Assembly: GCF_009707665.1 (NCBI RefSeq)
Contig: NZ_WLZW01000003.1
Coordinates: forward strand, 62,001 to 126,000
Origin: Planomicrobium sp. YIM 101495
Lineage (GTDB): Bacteria; Bacillota; Bacilli; Bacillales_A; Planococcaceae
DNA: 64,000 bases
Reading direction: 5' to 3'
Shown: piece by piece, positions 41,059 through 49,031 of the stretch
Layout: every line of letters begins with the position of its first letter
Numbering within the stretch: the first letter of the stretch is position 1
Translations under genes and position numbers: made by a program
Notes under the pieces: generated by a model
Told to the model about the DNA's origin: nothing
Seen by the model: the letters and a program-made list of their open reading frames with translations, nothing else
The model's database searches: none

Positions 41059-41913
41059 ATGATTTATAAAAAAGACGCTAACTTTCCTTATCCCATTCTT
41101 TCTTCCAACTCATTCGCTTATGAGGAAAGTGATTTTACAATAAAGATAAATTTCGAAGAAGACAGCGATATTTATCGTTTTAAGGTGCAGGAGAACCTGA
41201 CCTCGCCCTTTATGAAACGGCTCCTATCAGAAGGGGTGGCGCAGTATTTATTGATCATTCAATCGAAAGACACGAAGTTCTTTACGCTGGAACCGAATGA
41301 TCTGCAAGTGGAAATCGCGAAAAATCGGATGTCCCTTTCAAGCCGTACTTCGATTCAGCTACACATTGTCGCAAAAATGTCGGTCAACTTTGCTGAGAAT
41401 GGTGAGCTGAACGCCTTTTACAGTGATTTAAAGAATTCAATTGAAGTACCCAAACTTTCATTGCTTGGATTTTCTAACATTGTCATTTTTGAAGGCGGTA
41501 TGAAAAATCCTTTGGATATTTTTGAGAAGCGAATGGATCCAAGTCTGAAATCAGCCATTAAGTTCGAATTGGGCTCTGAAAGCATTGTCCTTCATTTCAG
41601 GGATGAGGAGACACAATTCCAGTCCATGTCCAAAGCAAGTGCCTTTATCAATCCTTATCTATACACGGGATTGCGCATGGCTTTAGAACGTTTTGTTCAA
41701 AATTATTCAGAAGAAGATGATGAACTGGTCGAGTTGACTCAAATCATGCAACCTGAGGATTTATTGGATTTCAAACTTTATAACCTAATGATGAGTAAAG
41801 GCATTGAGTCGCTTGATAACGAGAATATTGATGAAGTGATTGGGCGGATTTCCCATCAAATCGTCGAAAAATATGTGAGAGCCGTAAAGGAGTTGGCGAT
41901 CAATGAAGATTAG
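41059..41913 (+). CDS. Unassigned protein B of the GHKL cassette
   Basis: A 284-residue soluble acidic protein that I cannot assign. It starts MIYKKDANFPYPILSSNSFA, with a beta-strand-rich N-terminal half (TIKINFEEDSDIYRFKV; ISLSS... TSIQLHIVAKMSV) and a helical, strongly acidic C-terminal third (YSEEDDELVELTQIMQPEDL). No signal peptide, membrane segment or obvious nuclease motif is visible. AGAGGTG precedes the ATG, which lies one base after the ATPase gene's stop, and the end overlaps the next gene by 11 bp. It is therefore surely co-expressed with both neighbours and probably acts in one complex. The gene is real; its function is unknown. Confidence 0.75.
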   Translation: MIYKKDANFPYPILSSNSFAYEESDFTIKINFEEDSDIYRFKVQENLTSPFMKRLLSEGVAQYLLIIQSKDTKFFTLEPNDLQVEIAKNRMSLSSRTSIQLHIVAKMSVNFAENGELNAFYSDLKNSIEVPKLSLLGFSNIVIFEGGMKNPLDIFEKRMDPSLKSAIKFELGSESIVLHFRDEETQFQSMSKASAFINPYLYTGLRMALERFVQNYSEEDDELVELTQIMQPEDLLDFKLYNLMMSKGIESLDNENIDEVIGRISHQIVEKYVRAVKELAINED

Positions 41914-42715
41914 GCTTTTAAAAGAAGGTTATAAAGAAGATGAACAGCTCTTCCTGGAATTCAGGAAAGGGGAGGTTACACACGATTCTTTTTTCTCGGA
42001 TGAAACAGTCGAAATTGCAGATGCGCCTGATTTCCCCTTTTATATAGGTAAGGGAACAGAGGGAAAACGAAAAAACGATTTTATGGCTGCCTTTCGTATA
42101 ATTGCAGATTATTATGTGGAGCTTGAACGAGATATTCATTTTGATGAACGTTTTTGGCATTCATTATTGATCACCCAAAAACGCGATTATATAGAGGAGC
42201 ATTACCCGCAAGCTTTTGAAAGCTACCGTGAGTTTTGCAATATTGTCACTAAAACATTCGATTGGGAGAACTATATTTACAAATGCATTTTAGCGGTGGA
42301 GTACGTAGAGGACTCGGGAGAGCGTGCTCTGCCGAAGGACCAATATTATGAGTTGATTGTAGAGAATCTCGATATTTTTAACTATATAATCAAGTACTCG
42401 ATTTTCAGAAATAGTGAATTCTTAATAAAGGTCTTGACAGTGATTCATAATTTGGATCTCGGCGAGGTGTTAAAAGCCAAAATAACAGATCGGCCTGATT
42501 TAGGGAAAGACGAACGATACGGGAGGCGCGTAATTTTTGAATTGAATAAAGCTTATCCTGTATTGATGTCTCCATTATTGGATGTTGAAGAGCTGCAAAA
42601 GGAATTTCTTAAGGCGCTCGGCAATTATTATGATCTATCAGATGTAAAAGAAGAGGTAGAAACACCATCAAGCAAACCCGGTCTGCTGAAAAGGTTTGCC
42701 CGTATCTACAAGTGA
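41903..42715 (+). CDS. Unassigned protein C of the GHKL cassette
   Basis: A 270-residue, mostly helical soluble protein that I cannot assign. The middle has aromatic-rich helices (DERFWHSLLITQKRDYIEE; ESYREFCNIVTKTFDWENYI). The C terminus ends in a basic tail (KPGLLKRFARIYK) after an acidic/Pro-Ser linker (EEVETPSSKPG). It lacks clear catalytic motifs. Its ATG overlaps the preceding gene by 11 bp, so translation is coupled. It closes the cassette and is followed by paired palindromes at 42771-42857. Low GC matches the two genes upstream. Confidence 0.75.
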   Translation: MKIRLLKEGYKEDEQLFLEFRKGEVTHDSFFSDETVEIADAPDFPFYIGKGTEGKRKNDFMAAFRIIADYYVELERDIHFDERFWHSLLITQKRDYIEEHYPQAFESYREFCNIVTKTFDWENYIYKCILAVEYVEDSGERALPKDQYYELIVENLDIFNYIIKYSIFRNSEFLIKVLTVIHNLDLGEVLKAKITDRPDLGKDERYGRRVIFELNKAYPVLMSPLLDVEELQKEFLKALGNYYDLSDVKEEVETPSSKPGLLKRFARIYK

Positions 42716-42770
42716 CAAGAAGAGTAATCAGAAGCGTTTCGAATCTATGGATGCTCATCAAATGAGTAAA

Positions 42771-42857
42771 AAACCTTATCATTTTTATAAAAATGATAAG
42801 GTTTATTCTCTAATGGACATATTTAAACCTTATCATTTTGATTGAAATGATAAGGTT
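42771..42857. repeat. Two consecutive near-identical palindromes after the cassette
   Basis: The first, 42771-42804, is a perfect 34-bp palindrome. The second, 42826-42857, has 13-bp arms around a six-base centre. Both are built from AACCTTATCATTT and its complement, giving four copies in alternating orientation with a 54-bp period. Neither is followed by a strong T run, so simple terminators are doubtful. The rest of the gap up to 43060 (42858-43060) holds no gene I can support. Confidence 0.8.
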
Positions 42858-43060
42858 GGAGATGGGAGAGCCAATAACAACTTATTGGTCTTGGCCGCAG
42901 CGCCAGGTGGAAGAAGCTAATAATAGTCTGAAGCCATCGAAATTTCCGGAAGCGGATTCAACTCTTTCGTCGCCATCACGTTGTTTGCCTGGAATGATAG
43001 GGGGAAACTATGGGATATGGGCACTGTGAATTAATTCTTCACTGAAAGGAAGGGGAACCG

Positions 43061-43564
43061 ATGTTTGAAATAACGTGGGACAACTTTGTCCGTATTATCA
43101 CGGTCGGCTTTTTTGCTTATGTGGCGCTGGTGTTTTTTCTTCGTGTCTCCGGCAAGCGGTCGCTCACGAAACTGAATGCATTCGACCTTGTCGTGACAGT
43201 CGCACTCGGTTCGATACTGGCAACGATTTTACTCGACAGCAACATCAGTCTGCTGGAGGGGATGGCCTCATTCGGCTTGCTGATTGTTTTGCAGTACATC
43301 GTGACATTCCTGTCCGTCCGATCACGGAAGTTCAGTGATTTCATAAAGGCGGAACCGAGTCTGCTGTATGTGAATGGGACCTTTTTGGAAAAAACGTTGA
43401 AGAAAGAGCGCGTCAGCAAATTTGAAGTCACGCAGGCAGTCCGAAATGGCGGCAACGGCAGTATGGAGGATGTGCAGGCTGTCGTGCTGGAAACGGACGG
43501 CAGTATGTCGGTCATCAGCGGGAAGCTTGGAGATGCGATGAAAGAAGTGGAGTCTAAGGCATAA
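43061..43564 (+). CDS. YetF-like DUF421 membrane protein
   Basis: A 167-residue protein with three N-terminal transmembrane helices (about 10-28, 45-62, 66-86) followed by a cytosolic domain. The segments LRVSGKRSLTKLNAFDLVVT and VALGSILATILL and the cytosolic EPSLLYVNGTFLEKTLKKER mark the DUF421/YetF family, found in multiple copies in spore-forming and other Bacillales. In some species relatives affect spore membrane or germination properties. It is shorter than the usual 220-plus residues, with only one copy of the cytosolic repeat. GAAAGGAAGGGG precedes the ATG. It returns to the composition of the core genome. Confidence 0.88.
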   Translation: MFEITWDNFVRIITVGFFAYVALVFFLRVSGKRSLTKLNAFDLVVTVALGSILATILLDSNISLLEGMASFGLLIVLQYIVTFLSVRSRKFSDFIKAEPSLLYVNGTFLEKTLKKERVSKFEVTQAVRNGGNGSMEDVQAVVLETDGSMSVISGKLGDAMKEVESKA

Positions 43565-43569
43565 CATCA

Positions 43570-43603
43570 GTGCAAGGCACTTGATTGTGCTGAAGAAGTG
43601 CCC
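43570..43603. repeat. GTGC-rich short inverted repeat
   Basis: GGCACTT and AAGTGCC form a stem here, next to GTGCAAGGCAC. The same GTGCAAGGCAC string recurs at 44701-44711, and a related GCGCCAGACACC with GACAGACAC lies at 45021-45048. They may be dispersed repeats marking the edges of this variable segment. Confidence 0.4.
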
Positions 43604-43629
43604 TAACGCAAACAAGGGGTGATGAAACA

Positions 43630-44690
43630 ATGAATGAATCGCTCCAACAAGCGCTTAAGCTCCGCCGCGAGGGTGAGCTCATTGAATCCAACAAGCTGCT
43701 CGTGAAACTTGCGGAGCAGCATCCCCCTGACGCATCCCTCCAGTACGAATGCGGCTGGAGCTTCGATATTCTGGGAGGCGAGGAAGAAGGCATCATTACG
43801 AATATGAGCTCGATCTCGGTCTGGACGGGGAGCAGGCGCGGAGTGCGCACGCACAACTCGGTTCGATGTATCGTCTCCGGGGCAGGATTTAGGACGCGAA
43901 GGACGTCCTGATGAAAGGGATCAGCAAATTTCAGGACTCGGCTTTGCTGAAGACGTTTTATGCGTATGCTGAATATGATGCGGGAAATTCCGGGGAGGCA
44001 ATGAGGTGGATGACGGAGGCAGCTTTGGATGCGGCCTCGGATGACAGCATTCTCATCTACTGCTCGCCAGTGTATTACCTTGGCAACAGTCTGGATTATA
44101 AGCGGTTCTTGCAGGAGCGGGTTCATTACGACCCGAACCGTGAAAAAGTGCCGATTTCCAGCAAGTCCATCGTGGAAAAAATGGAAGATGTGCTGAAGGT
44201 GTTCGATCCGACGCATTTCCACGGCGGCTGGGGATGTGAATTCGATCATTACGAACGCCATTTCGCAGATCCGGATCCTGAAACGAGACGTGCGGCAGTC
44301 GCAGCTTTTGCGATCCTGACGGGCGTCTGGGAAACGGGAAGCGCTACGTCGTTCATGCCTCAGCACGAGCGGAAATATACAGGAGGCTTCGCTCCGCACA
44401 CCCCTTATTTTTTTGAACTGGATGGCTATATTCGTGCGTTTCACAAGGATCTGGAAACGATCCGCGAAGAATTTCCCGTGATGACGGCATATATCATTTA
44501 CGCACTAGATGTGCTGGATGAACGGAGCAAAATTGGCCTGGAGCGGAAATTCCCGGAAATGGACGCCGAGATGTTCCGGCATTTCCGGGATGACGTCCTG
44601 CTGCCGCACCGTCAAATGAAAAAGAGACTGCCGCCGTTTGATGAGCTGATGGCTGAGCTCGGATGGAATTCTTCCTGCAGTCCGTGGTAA
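43630..44690 (+). pseudogene. Broken TPR-repeat protein gene
   Basis: Translation starts well (GAATGAATCGCTCCAACAAG after AAGGGGTGATG) and reads as a TPR protein, LQQALKLRREGELIESNKLL then YECGWSFDILGGEEE. At about 43787 the sensible reading jumps frame. It continues HYEYELDLGLDGEQARSAHA and QLGSMYRLRGR, meets an in-frame TAG at about 43888-43890, then goes on DAKDVLMKGISKFQDSALLK to a normal end at 44690. One base deletion plus one nonsense codon would explain this. The downstream part (from about 44040) is a separate globular region with SFMPQHERKYTGGFAPHTPY that I do not recognise. A sequencing error could explain one lesion but hardly both. Confidence 0.75.
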
Positions 44691-44742
44691 AATCGGACGA
44701 GTGCAAGGCACCGATTAAAAGTAATCCAAGAGGAGTTTTACC

Positions 44743-44994
44743 ATGAACGAACGAGCAGTGCTGGCGATCATCGCGATCATCGTGCTGGGGGCGGCTGCCA
44801 TCAGCAGCACCGAAAGCATCCCGATTGAATTCAAGACAGTCTTTTATGGCGTGGGGATGGGAATCCTGCTGATCATCGGACTGATCAGTTTCTTCCAGTT
44901 CATCAAGCGCGGCCGGGAGAAGAGAATGGAAGAAAAGAAGCTAATGAAAGAGAAAAAACAAAATAAGAAAAACATGAAAAAGAGCGCGAGATAA
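44743..44994 (+). CDS. Small two-helix membrane protein
   Basis: An 83-residue protein with two hydrophobic segments (about 4-20 and 33-54) and a very basic cytosolic tail (RGREKRMEEKKLMKEKKQNK). No family is recognised. AAGAGGAG lies 9 bp before the ATG, and a strong terminator follows, so it is a credible monocistronic gene. Its role is unknown. Confidence 0.65.
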   Translation: MNERAVLAIIAIIVLGAAAISSTESIPIEFKTVFYGVGMGILLIIGLISFFQFIKRGREKRMEEKKLMKEKKQNKKNMKKSAR

Positions 44995-45015
44995 ACCATC
45001 TCAGCGCTCTTTTTC
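44981..45015 (+). terminator. Terminator after the small membrane protein
   Basis: AGAGCGCGAGAT and ATCTCAGCGCTCT pair with one bulge, followed by TTTTTC. The left arm covers the end of the coding region. Confidence 0.85.
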
Positions 45016-45047
45016 ATTCGGCGCCAGACACCAGAGTGACAGACACT

Positions 45048-45896
45048 TCACATGGATTCTTCCGCTGCTCTTACTTTCAATGGAATTTCACATGTGCAGT
45101 TTTCGTTTGCGCCGAGCGGATGCGGATTGAGACTGAAATGATTGATAGCGTTGCCGATATTGCGTGCACGCTGCAGGAGTTCCGCGTCGGATAGGCCAAT
45201 CGTTTCGACTGTGATGCGGTCCTGGTTGACGTCGATGACGCGGACAGCCTGCTGGTCGAGTACTGCGGCAATCTGGAGGAAGTGCCATTGCTCACGTTCT
45301 GCGATGGAGTTGAAATGGTTGTGACCGTGGACATACAAGCCGTTCGCTTGTGAATTGCTGAGTACGTTCCAGACTGGAATGTCCGGGTGGATGCAAAGTT
45401 TGTCCTGACTTGAATTGGTCGTTGTTGCATGGACCGGATGATGGCCGAAGACGATCAATGGACGTTCATCGCTCTTTTCAACGATGCCGCCGAGCCATTC
45501 GAGCTGTTCGGGATCGATCGTTCCGCCCCAGTCATTGAAGTCTTGCTCTTTTGCCGTGTCGATGAAGGCAAGGGCCACTTCATCAGTCATGCGTGCATGA
45601 TAACGGGGCTGTCTCGTGATGGCGAGCACTTCTTTGCGTGTCAGGCCGTAAACGTCGTGATTGCCGAGTACGTGGACGAACGGCTTGTGCTGCTCATCGA
45701 TCAATGCATAGATTTCTTCCAGTTCCTCGGGCTGTCCGTAGTTCGTCAAGTCTCCGACGGAAACGTACAGATCTGCTGGCACTGAGAAAAAACGTTCGAT
45801 AAACTCCTTGTAAAACGCGTTCCGGTCTTCTTCGATAAATGGATAGTCTTCTGTCAATTCCGGGTAATGCAAATCTCCGATCACTGCAATCTTCAT
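45048..45896 (-). CDS. Calcineurin-like metallophosphoesterase
   Basis: A 282-residue phosphoesterase. All five metal-binding blocks are present: IAVIGDLHY (D-x-H), VSVGDLTNYG, VLGNHDVYG, VFGHHPVHA and VHGHNHFN. It is cytosolic, with no signal peptide. Related enzymes act on cyclic nucleotides, glycerophosphodiesters or other phosphate esters; the substrate is not determined here. The second ATG (45896) is preferred because GGAGGA lies 9 bp before it, while the first ATG touches that site. It is divergent from glpP. Confidence 0.9.
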   Translation of the reverse strand: MKIAVIGDLHYPELTEDYPFIEEDRNAFYKEFIERFFSVPADLYVSVGDLTNYGQPEELEEIYALIDEQHKPFVHVLGNHDVYGLTRKEVLAITRQPRYHARMTDEVALAFIDTAKEQDFNDWGGTIDPEQLEWLGGIVEKSDERPLIVFGHHPVHATTTNSSQDKLCIHPDIPVWNVLSNSQANGLYVHGHNHFNSIAEREQWHFLQIAAVLDQQAVRVIDVNQDRITVETIGLSDAELLQRARNIGNAINHFSLNPHPLGANENCTCEIPLKVRAAEESM

Positions 45897-46049
45897 CGTC
45901 AACATTCCTCCATTTCATTTTACACTTCCAGTATTGCAGGTGAATGGTAAGCTGCCTTTAAGAAATTGTTAAGCTTTGTGAAGATTTCACATGGCACCCG
46001 CGGGAACTTCTATAATGAAATAGGAAGACAAGCGGAGGGAGCTGGATCT

Positions 46050-46664
46050 ATGAAAGTGAAATGGACGCGACAGGAATTTTTCGAACGGCTGCACACACAT
46101 AAGACGATCGCTGCCGTCAAATCACCGAAAGATATCGAAAAGGCGCTGGCGAATAAGGAGCGGATCAGCGCGGCATTTCTGTTGACCGGTTCGATCCTGA
46201 ACGTCAAGCGCTTTGTCGAAGTGCTGCAAAGCGAAGGGATCCCGGTACTCGTCCATGCAGAAAAAATCGGCGGGTTGCTTCTGAACAACGAAGGCATCAG
46301 TTTCTTGACGGATTACGTCCGCCCGTTCGGCATCGTCACGACGAAACCTTCCCTCATCAAAAAAGCGAAAGAGCGGAAGATGTTCGTCGTCCAGCGCGTC
46401 TTCATGATCGATTCGGAAGTGTATCATAATGTGCTTGAGAACAAACAGCATCCGCCTCCCGATCTGATTGAAATCATGCCGTCGACTTTACACGATGTGA
46501 TCCGCTCTTTTGCCAAGGAGCTGGAGGTTCCGGTCATTACCGGCGGCCTATTATCGTCCCCGAAAGGTGTAAGAGCTTCACTGGAAGCGGGAGCCATCGC
46601 CGTCAGTACTTCCAATGAGTCATTATGGAAGATGGATTTTTCCGAAGTGAAAACATTAATATGA
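46050..46664 (+). CDS. glpP: Glycerol-3-phosphate responsive antiterminator (GlpP family)
   Basis: A 204-residue TIM-barrel RNA-binding antiterminator. In B. subtilis GlpP bound to glycerol-3-phosphate lets polymerase pass leader terminators of glpD, glpFK and glpTQ. Recognisable parts are AAFLLTGSILNVKRFVEVLQ, VLVHAEKIGGLL, FGIVTTKPSLIKKA and the C-terminal VITGGLLSSPKGVRASLEAG. The start was set at 46050 after CGGAGGGAG. TATAAT at 46011-46016 is its likely -10 box. It directly precedes a leader terminator and a Ugp-type operon, which is the obvious target. Confidence 0.93.
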   Translation: MKVKWTRQEFFERLHTHKTIAAVKSPKDIEKALANKERISAAFLLTGSILNVKRFVEVLQSEGIPVLVHAEKIGGLLLNNEGISFLTDYVRPFGIVTTKPSLIKKAKERKMFVVQRVFMIDSEVYHNVLENKQHPPPDLIEIMPSTLHDVIRSFAKELEVPVITGGLLSSPKGVRASLEAGAIAVSTSNESLWKMDFSEVKTLI

Positions 46665-46747
46665 TTTTACATAAGCTACATACCGGATTAACAACTGACC
46701 GTTACAATCGGTTATGACAAGTAGATAGCAACCGGGTGCGCTGAGAG

Positions 46748-46797
46748 AGACCTCAAATAACTTCCGTGACTGCGGAGGACTATTTGAGGTCTTTTTG
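46748..46797 (+). terminator. Leader terminator in front of the ugp-type operon (probable GlpP target)
   Basis: AGACCTCAAATA (46748-46759) and TATTTGAGGTCT (46781-46792) form a perfect 12-bp stem. It encloses a TCCG/CGGA mini-stem and is followed by TTTTT. It lies 42 bp before the binding-protein gene and just after glpP. It may simply end glpP, but it can also be the antitermination site through which GlpP controls the operon. The preceding GGGTGCGCTGAGA string looks like a TPP-riboswitch fragment, but the rest of that element is missing. Confidence 0.75.
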
Positions 46798-46838
46798 TGT
46801 GGCCGGGGCTGTCAATAAAACAAAACGGAGGTAGGAGA

Positions 46839-48137
46839 ATGAAGAAACTGAGTTTGTTTTTGATCATGGCATTGGCGTTGATGGTAATGGCTGCATGTGG
46901 CAACGGGGAAGATTCGGAGCCGAGCGCTTCAGCAGATACCGGTGGAAATGCAGACGGCAAAATCGAATTGACGTACTGGTATGCGTGGGGCGATAAGATC
47001 GGCGAGAACAACCAAAACCTCGTCAAGCAATTCAATGAATCACAGGATGAGATCCATGTGACTGCGGAATTCCAAGGGTCGTATGATGAATTGCACGCAA
47101 AAACACAGGCTGCATTCGCGGCTGGAAACGCACCGGAAGTGACGCAGAACGAAATCGCTTCGATGGGCGTCTTTGCAAAATCAGGCATGACACAGGATCT
47201 TACTTCTTTTATCGAAGATGAAGAAATCGAGATGGATGACTTCAATCCGGGGCTTATGGGGAACTCGTACGTTGACGGAAAAGTATACGGACTTCCATAT
47301 TTGCGGAGCACTCCGATCCTTTACATGAATGCGACGATGGCGGAAGAAGTCGGCCTTAGCCTTGATGGGCCGGAAACATGGGAAGACTTCAAAGAATATG
47401 CACGGGCATTCACGAACGATGAAGGGCGCGTCGGCATGTCCGGTGCAATCGATCTTTGGATTTACGAAGCATTGATTGCGCAGGCTGGTGGTTCGACGAT
47501 GAACGAAGATTATACGGAAGTAGCATTCAACAGTGCAGCAGGCGCCCAGGCGTTCGATCTTTGGCGGGACATGGTGGCTGAAGGAACACTGAAACTTAAT
47601 TCAGGTACAGAAGCGGGAGACAAGATGAAGCAAGACTTCATTAATGGACATTCGGGGATGTTATTCTCTTCGACTGCTGATTTGTCTTATCTCCTGCAAT
47701 TGGCGGATGAAAAAGGATTTGAATTGCGCACGTACTTCATGCCGAGCGGTGAGCATGCGAAAGTTCCAACTGGCGGGGCGAACCTTGTCATGACAAATGA
47801 TCTGGACGAAGAAAAACAGCAGGCGGCATGGGAATTCATCAAATTCATGACAGCATCGGAGCAGACAGCTTATGCTTCCGAATATACTGGCTACTTGCCG
47901 AGCCGATTGTCTGCAGCAGAGTCCGAGAAAATGCAGTCTTTATATGAAGAGAAACCTCAGTTCAAAGTGGCTGTCGATCAATTGGAGAACGGGATCGCCC
48001 GTCCGATGGCAGAAAACTATCCGGAAGTCGTAAAGATCTTAATCGACGAAATGACACGCGCAATTCTGGACGACAGCATTCCGACACAAGATGCACTTGA
48101 CGCAGCAGCCGAAAAAGCGAACGCAGTCTTGAAGTAA
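46839..48137 (+). CDS. ABC transporter substrate-binding lipoprotein, UgpB-like
   Basis: A 432-residue extracellular lipoprotein. The signal peptide MKKLSLFLIMALALMVMAAC ends at lipobox Cys20, followed by an acidic Ser/Asp linker. The mature part has the family 1 binding-protein pattern: IELTYWYAWGDKIGENN, VKQFNESQDEIHVTAEF, YGLPYLRSTPILYMN, and MLFSSTADLSYLL. Relatives bind glycerol-3-phosphate, glycerophosphodiesters, or sugars. The linked GlpP and GDPD genes favour a glycerophospho compound. The start at 46839 follows GGAGGTAGGAGA. Confidence 0.9.
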   Translation: MKKLSLFLIMALALMVMAACGNGEDSEPSASADTGGNADGKIELTYWYAWGDKIGENNQNLVKQFNESQDEIHVTAEFQGSYDELHAKTQAAFAAGNAPEVTQNEIASMGVFAKSGMTQDLTSFIEDEEIEMDDFNPGLMGNSYVDGKVYGLPYLRSTPILYMNATMAEEVGLSLDGPETWEDFKEYARAFTNDEGRVGMSGAIDLWIYEALIAQAGGSTMNEDYTEVAFNSAAGAQAFDLWRDMVAEGTLKLNSGTEAGDKMKQDFINGHSGMLFSSTADLSYLLQLADEKGFELRTYFMPSGEHAKVPTGGANLVMTNDLDEEKQQAAWEFIKFMTASEQTAYASEYTGYLPSRLSAAESEKMQSLYEEKPQFKVAVDQLENGIARPMAENYPEVVKILIDEMTRAILDDSIPTQDALDAAAEKANAVLK

Positions 48138-48185
48138 AGGGAATGTTTTTCGAAAAGACTGTTCAAAATGATGGGAGAGAGAGAA

Positions 48186-49031
48186 ATGAACTGGATGAAT
48201 GATATCAAGGCATTGATTTTCGACATGGATGGGACGCTTTATCAGGACTATACGTTCATGGGACGCTATATCAGGAAGATGATGGAAGGGCGTTTTTCAG
48301 AAGAGGAGATCGAAGAGACGACTGCATGTGCCTACGACATTCTTGAAGGGAAAGGACCAATCAAACTCGGCTATTTTTACGACCCTGAGCGTCTTGTCTT
48401 TTACCGGCAGGAAGAGCTGCATCCAGTGAGCTGCAGTGACTGGGAAGGTACTGCGCTTGACTGGAACGCGAATGCTGTAGGAGTACTGACCTATCTCGGG
48501 GATCCATGGGGAGTCGCACAGTTGATGGCATACCGTCACGGCATTCCAGCAGAGATGGGACGAAATGCATTTGAAGAAGTGCGGAAAGAAATGTTGACAG
48601 AAGCTTACTTGATCGTGAAACATGCAGGTCTTTTCGATGCGATTGCCGCACTCAGAGGGAAACGCCTGATCTTGATGACCAATTCACCGCTACCGACCGG
48701 TCAGGATTTCGTGGACTTCCTCGGGGCTGAGGACGTGTTCGATGAAATTTACTACGACGGCAAAAAGCCGGATGGCATTACAGGGTTGTCAGACAAGTTA
48801 ATAAAGGAAGGATTTGCACCGCACGAAATTCTGTCGATCGGCGATCATCCGTGGAATGATCTGCACCCCGTTCGCCGGATAGGTGGACATACATGCCTGG
48901 TCAGCAGACATCAGCATGACGATGCGACACCTTGGTCCGCTTCAGTCGCTTCTGTTGAAGAACTCGCCGCATTTCTTATGGAGCTGAAAGAACAGACATC
49001 AGCGGAACGAAAGGAAGAAATCTATGGCTGA
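48186..49031 (+). CDS. HAD-superfamily phosphatase in the ugp-type operon
   Basis: A 281-residue HAD hydrolase. Motif I is ALIFDMDGTLYQD near residues 7-19, with a large helical cap. Motif II is RLILMTNSPLP, the conserved lysine is in YYDGKKPDGI and motif III is ILSIGDHPWNDLHP. It lies between the binding protein and ATPase genes of a glycerol-phosphate-type ABC operon, so a role in removing phosphate from the imported substrate is reasonable but inferred. The start was placed at 48186 after GGGAGAGAGAG; an ATG six codons upstream is possible. It overlaps the ATPase gene by 8 bp. Confidence 0.85.
   Translation: MNWMNDIKALIFDMDGTLYQDYTFMGRYIRKMMEGRFSEEEIEETTACAYDILEGKGPIKLGYFYDPERLVFYRQEELHPVSCSDWEGTALDWNANAVGVLTYLGDPWGVAQLMAYRHGIPAEMGRNAFEEVRKEMLTEAYLIVKHAGLFDAIAALRGKRLILMTNSPLPTGQDFVDFLGAEDVFDEIYYDGKKPDGITGLSDKLIKEGFAPHEILSIGDHPWNDLHPVRRIGGHTCLVSRHQHDDATPWSASVASVEELAAFLMELKEQTSAERKEEIYG

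Noticed and set aside
39144-42715. Assignment of the cassette to a named anti-phage system (for example Mza or Wadjet)
   Set aside because: The partners that define those systems (Z1 and AIPR proteins, SMC/MukB-like proteins) are not present, and proteins B and C show no motif linking them to a known system.
42852-42870. TTGGAGATGGGAGAG as an inverted copy of the ssrA 3' end (att site)
   Set aside because: Only about six contiguous bases match and the orientation is inverted, so it is most likely chance.
42838-43029. Possible 63-codon gene between the palindromes and yetF
   Set aside because: Its start lies inside the second palindrome, there is no ribosome site, and the composition is not protein-like; no family recognised.
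46720-46750. TPP-riboswitch-like string GGGTGCGCTGAGA before the ugp-type operon
   Set aside because: Only the first conserved block is present; the ACCTGATC...GGTTAG part and the closing stem are missing, and a true TPP element is found elsewhere at 61623-61712.
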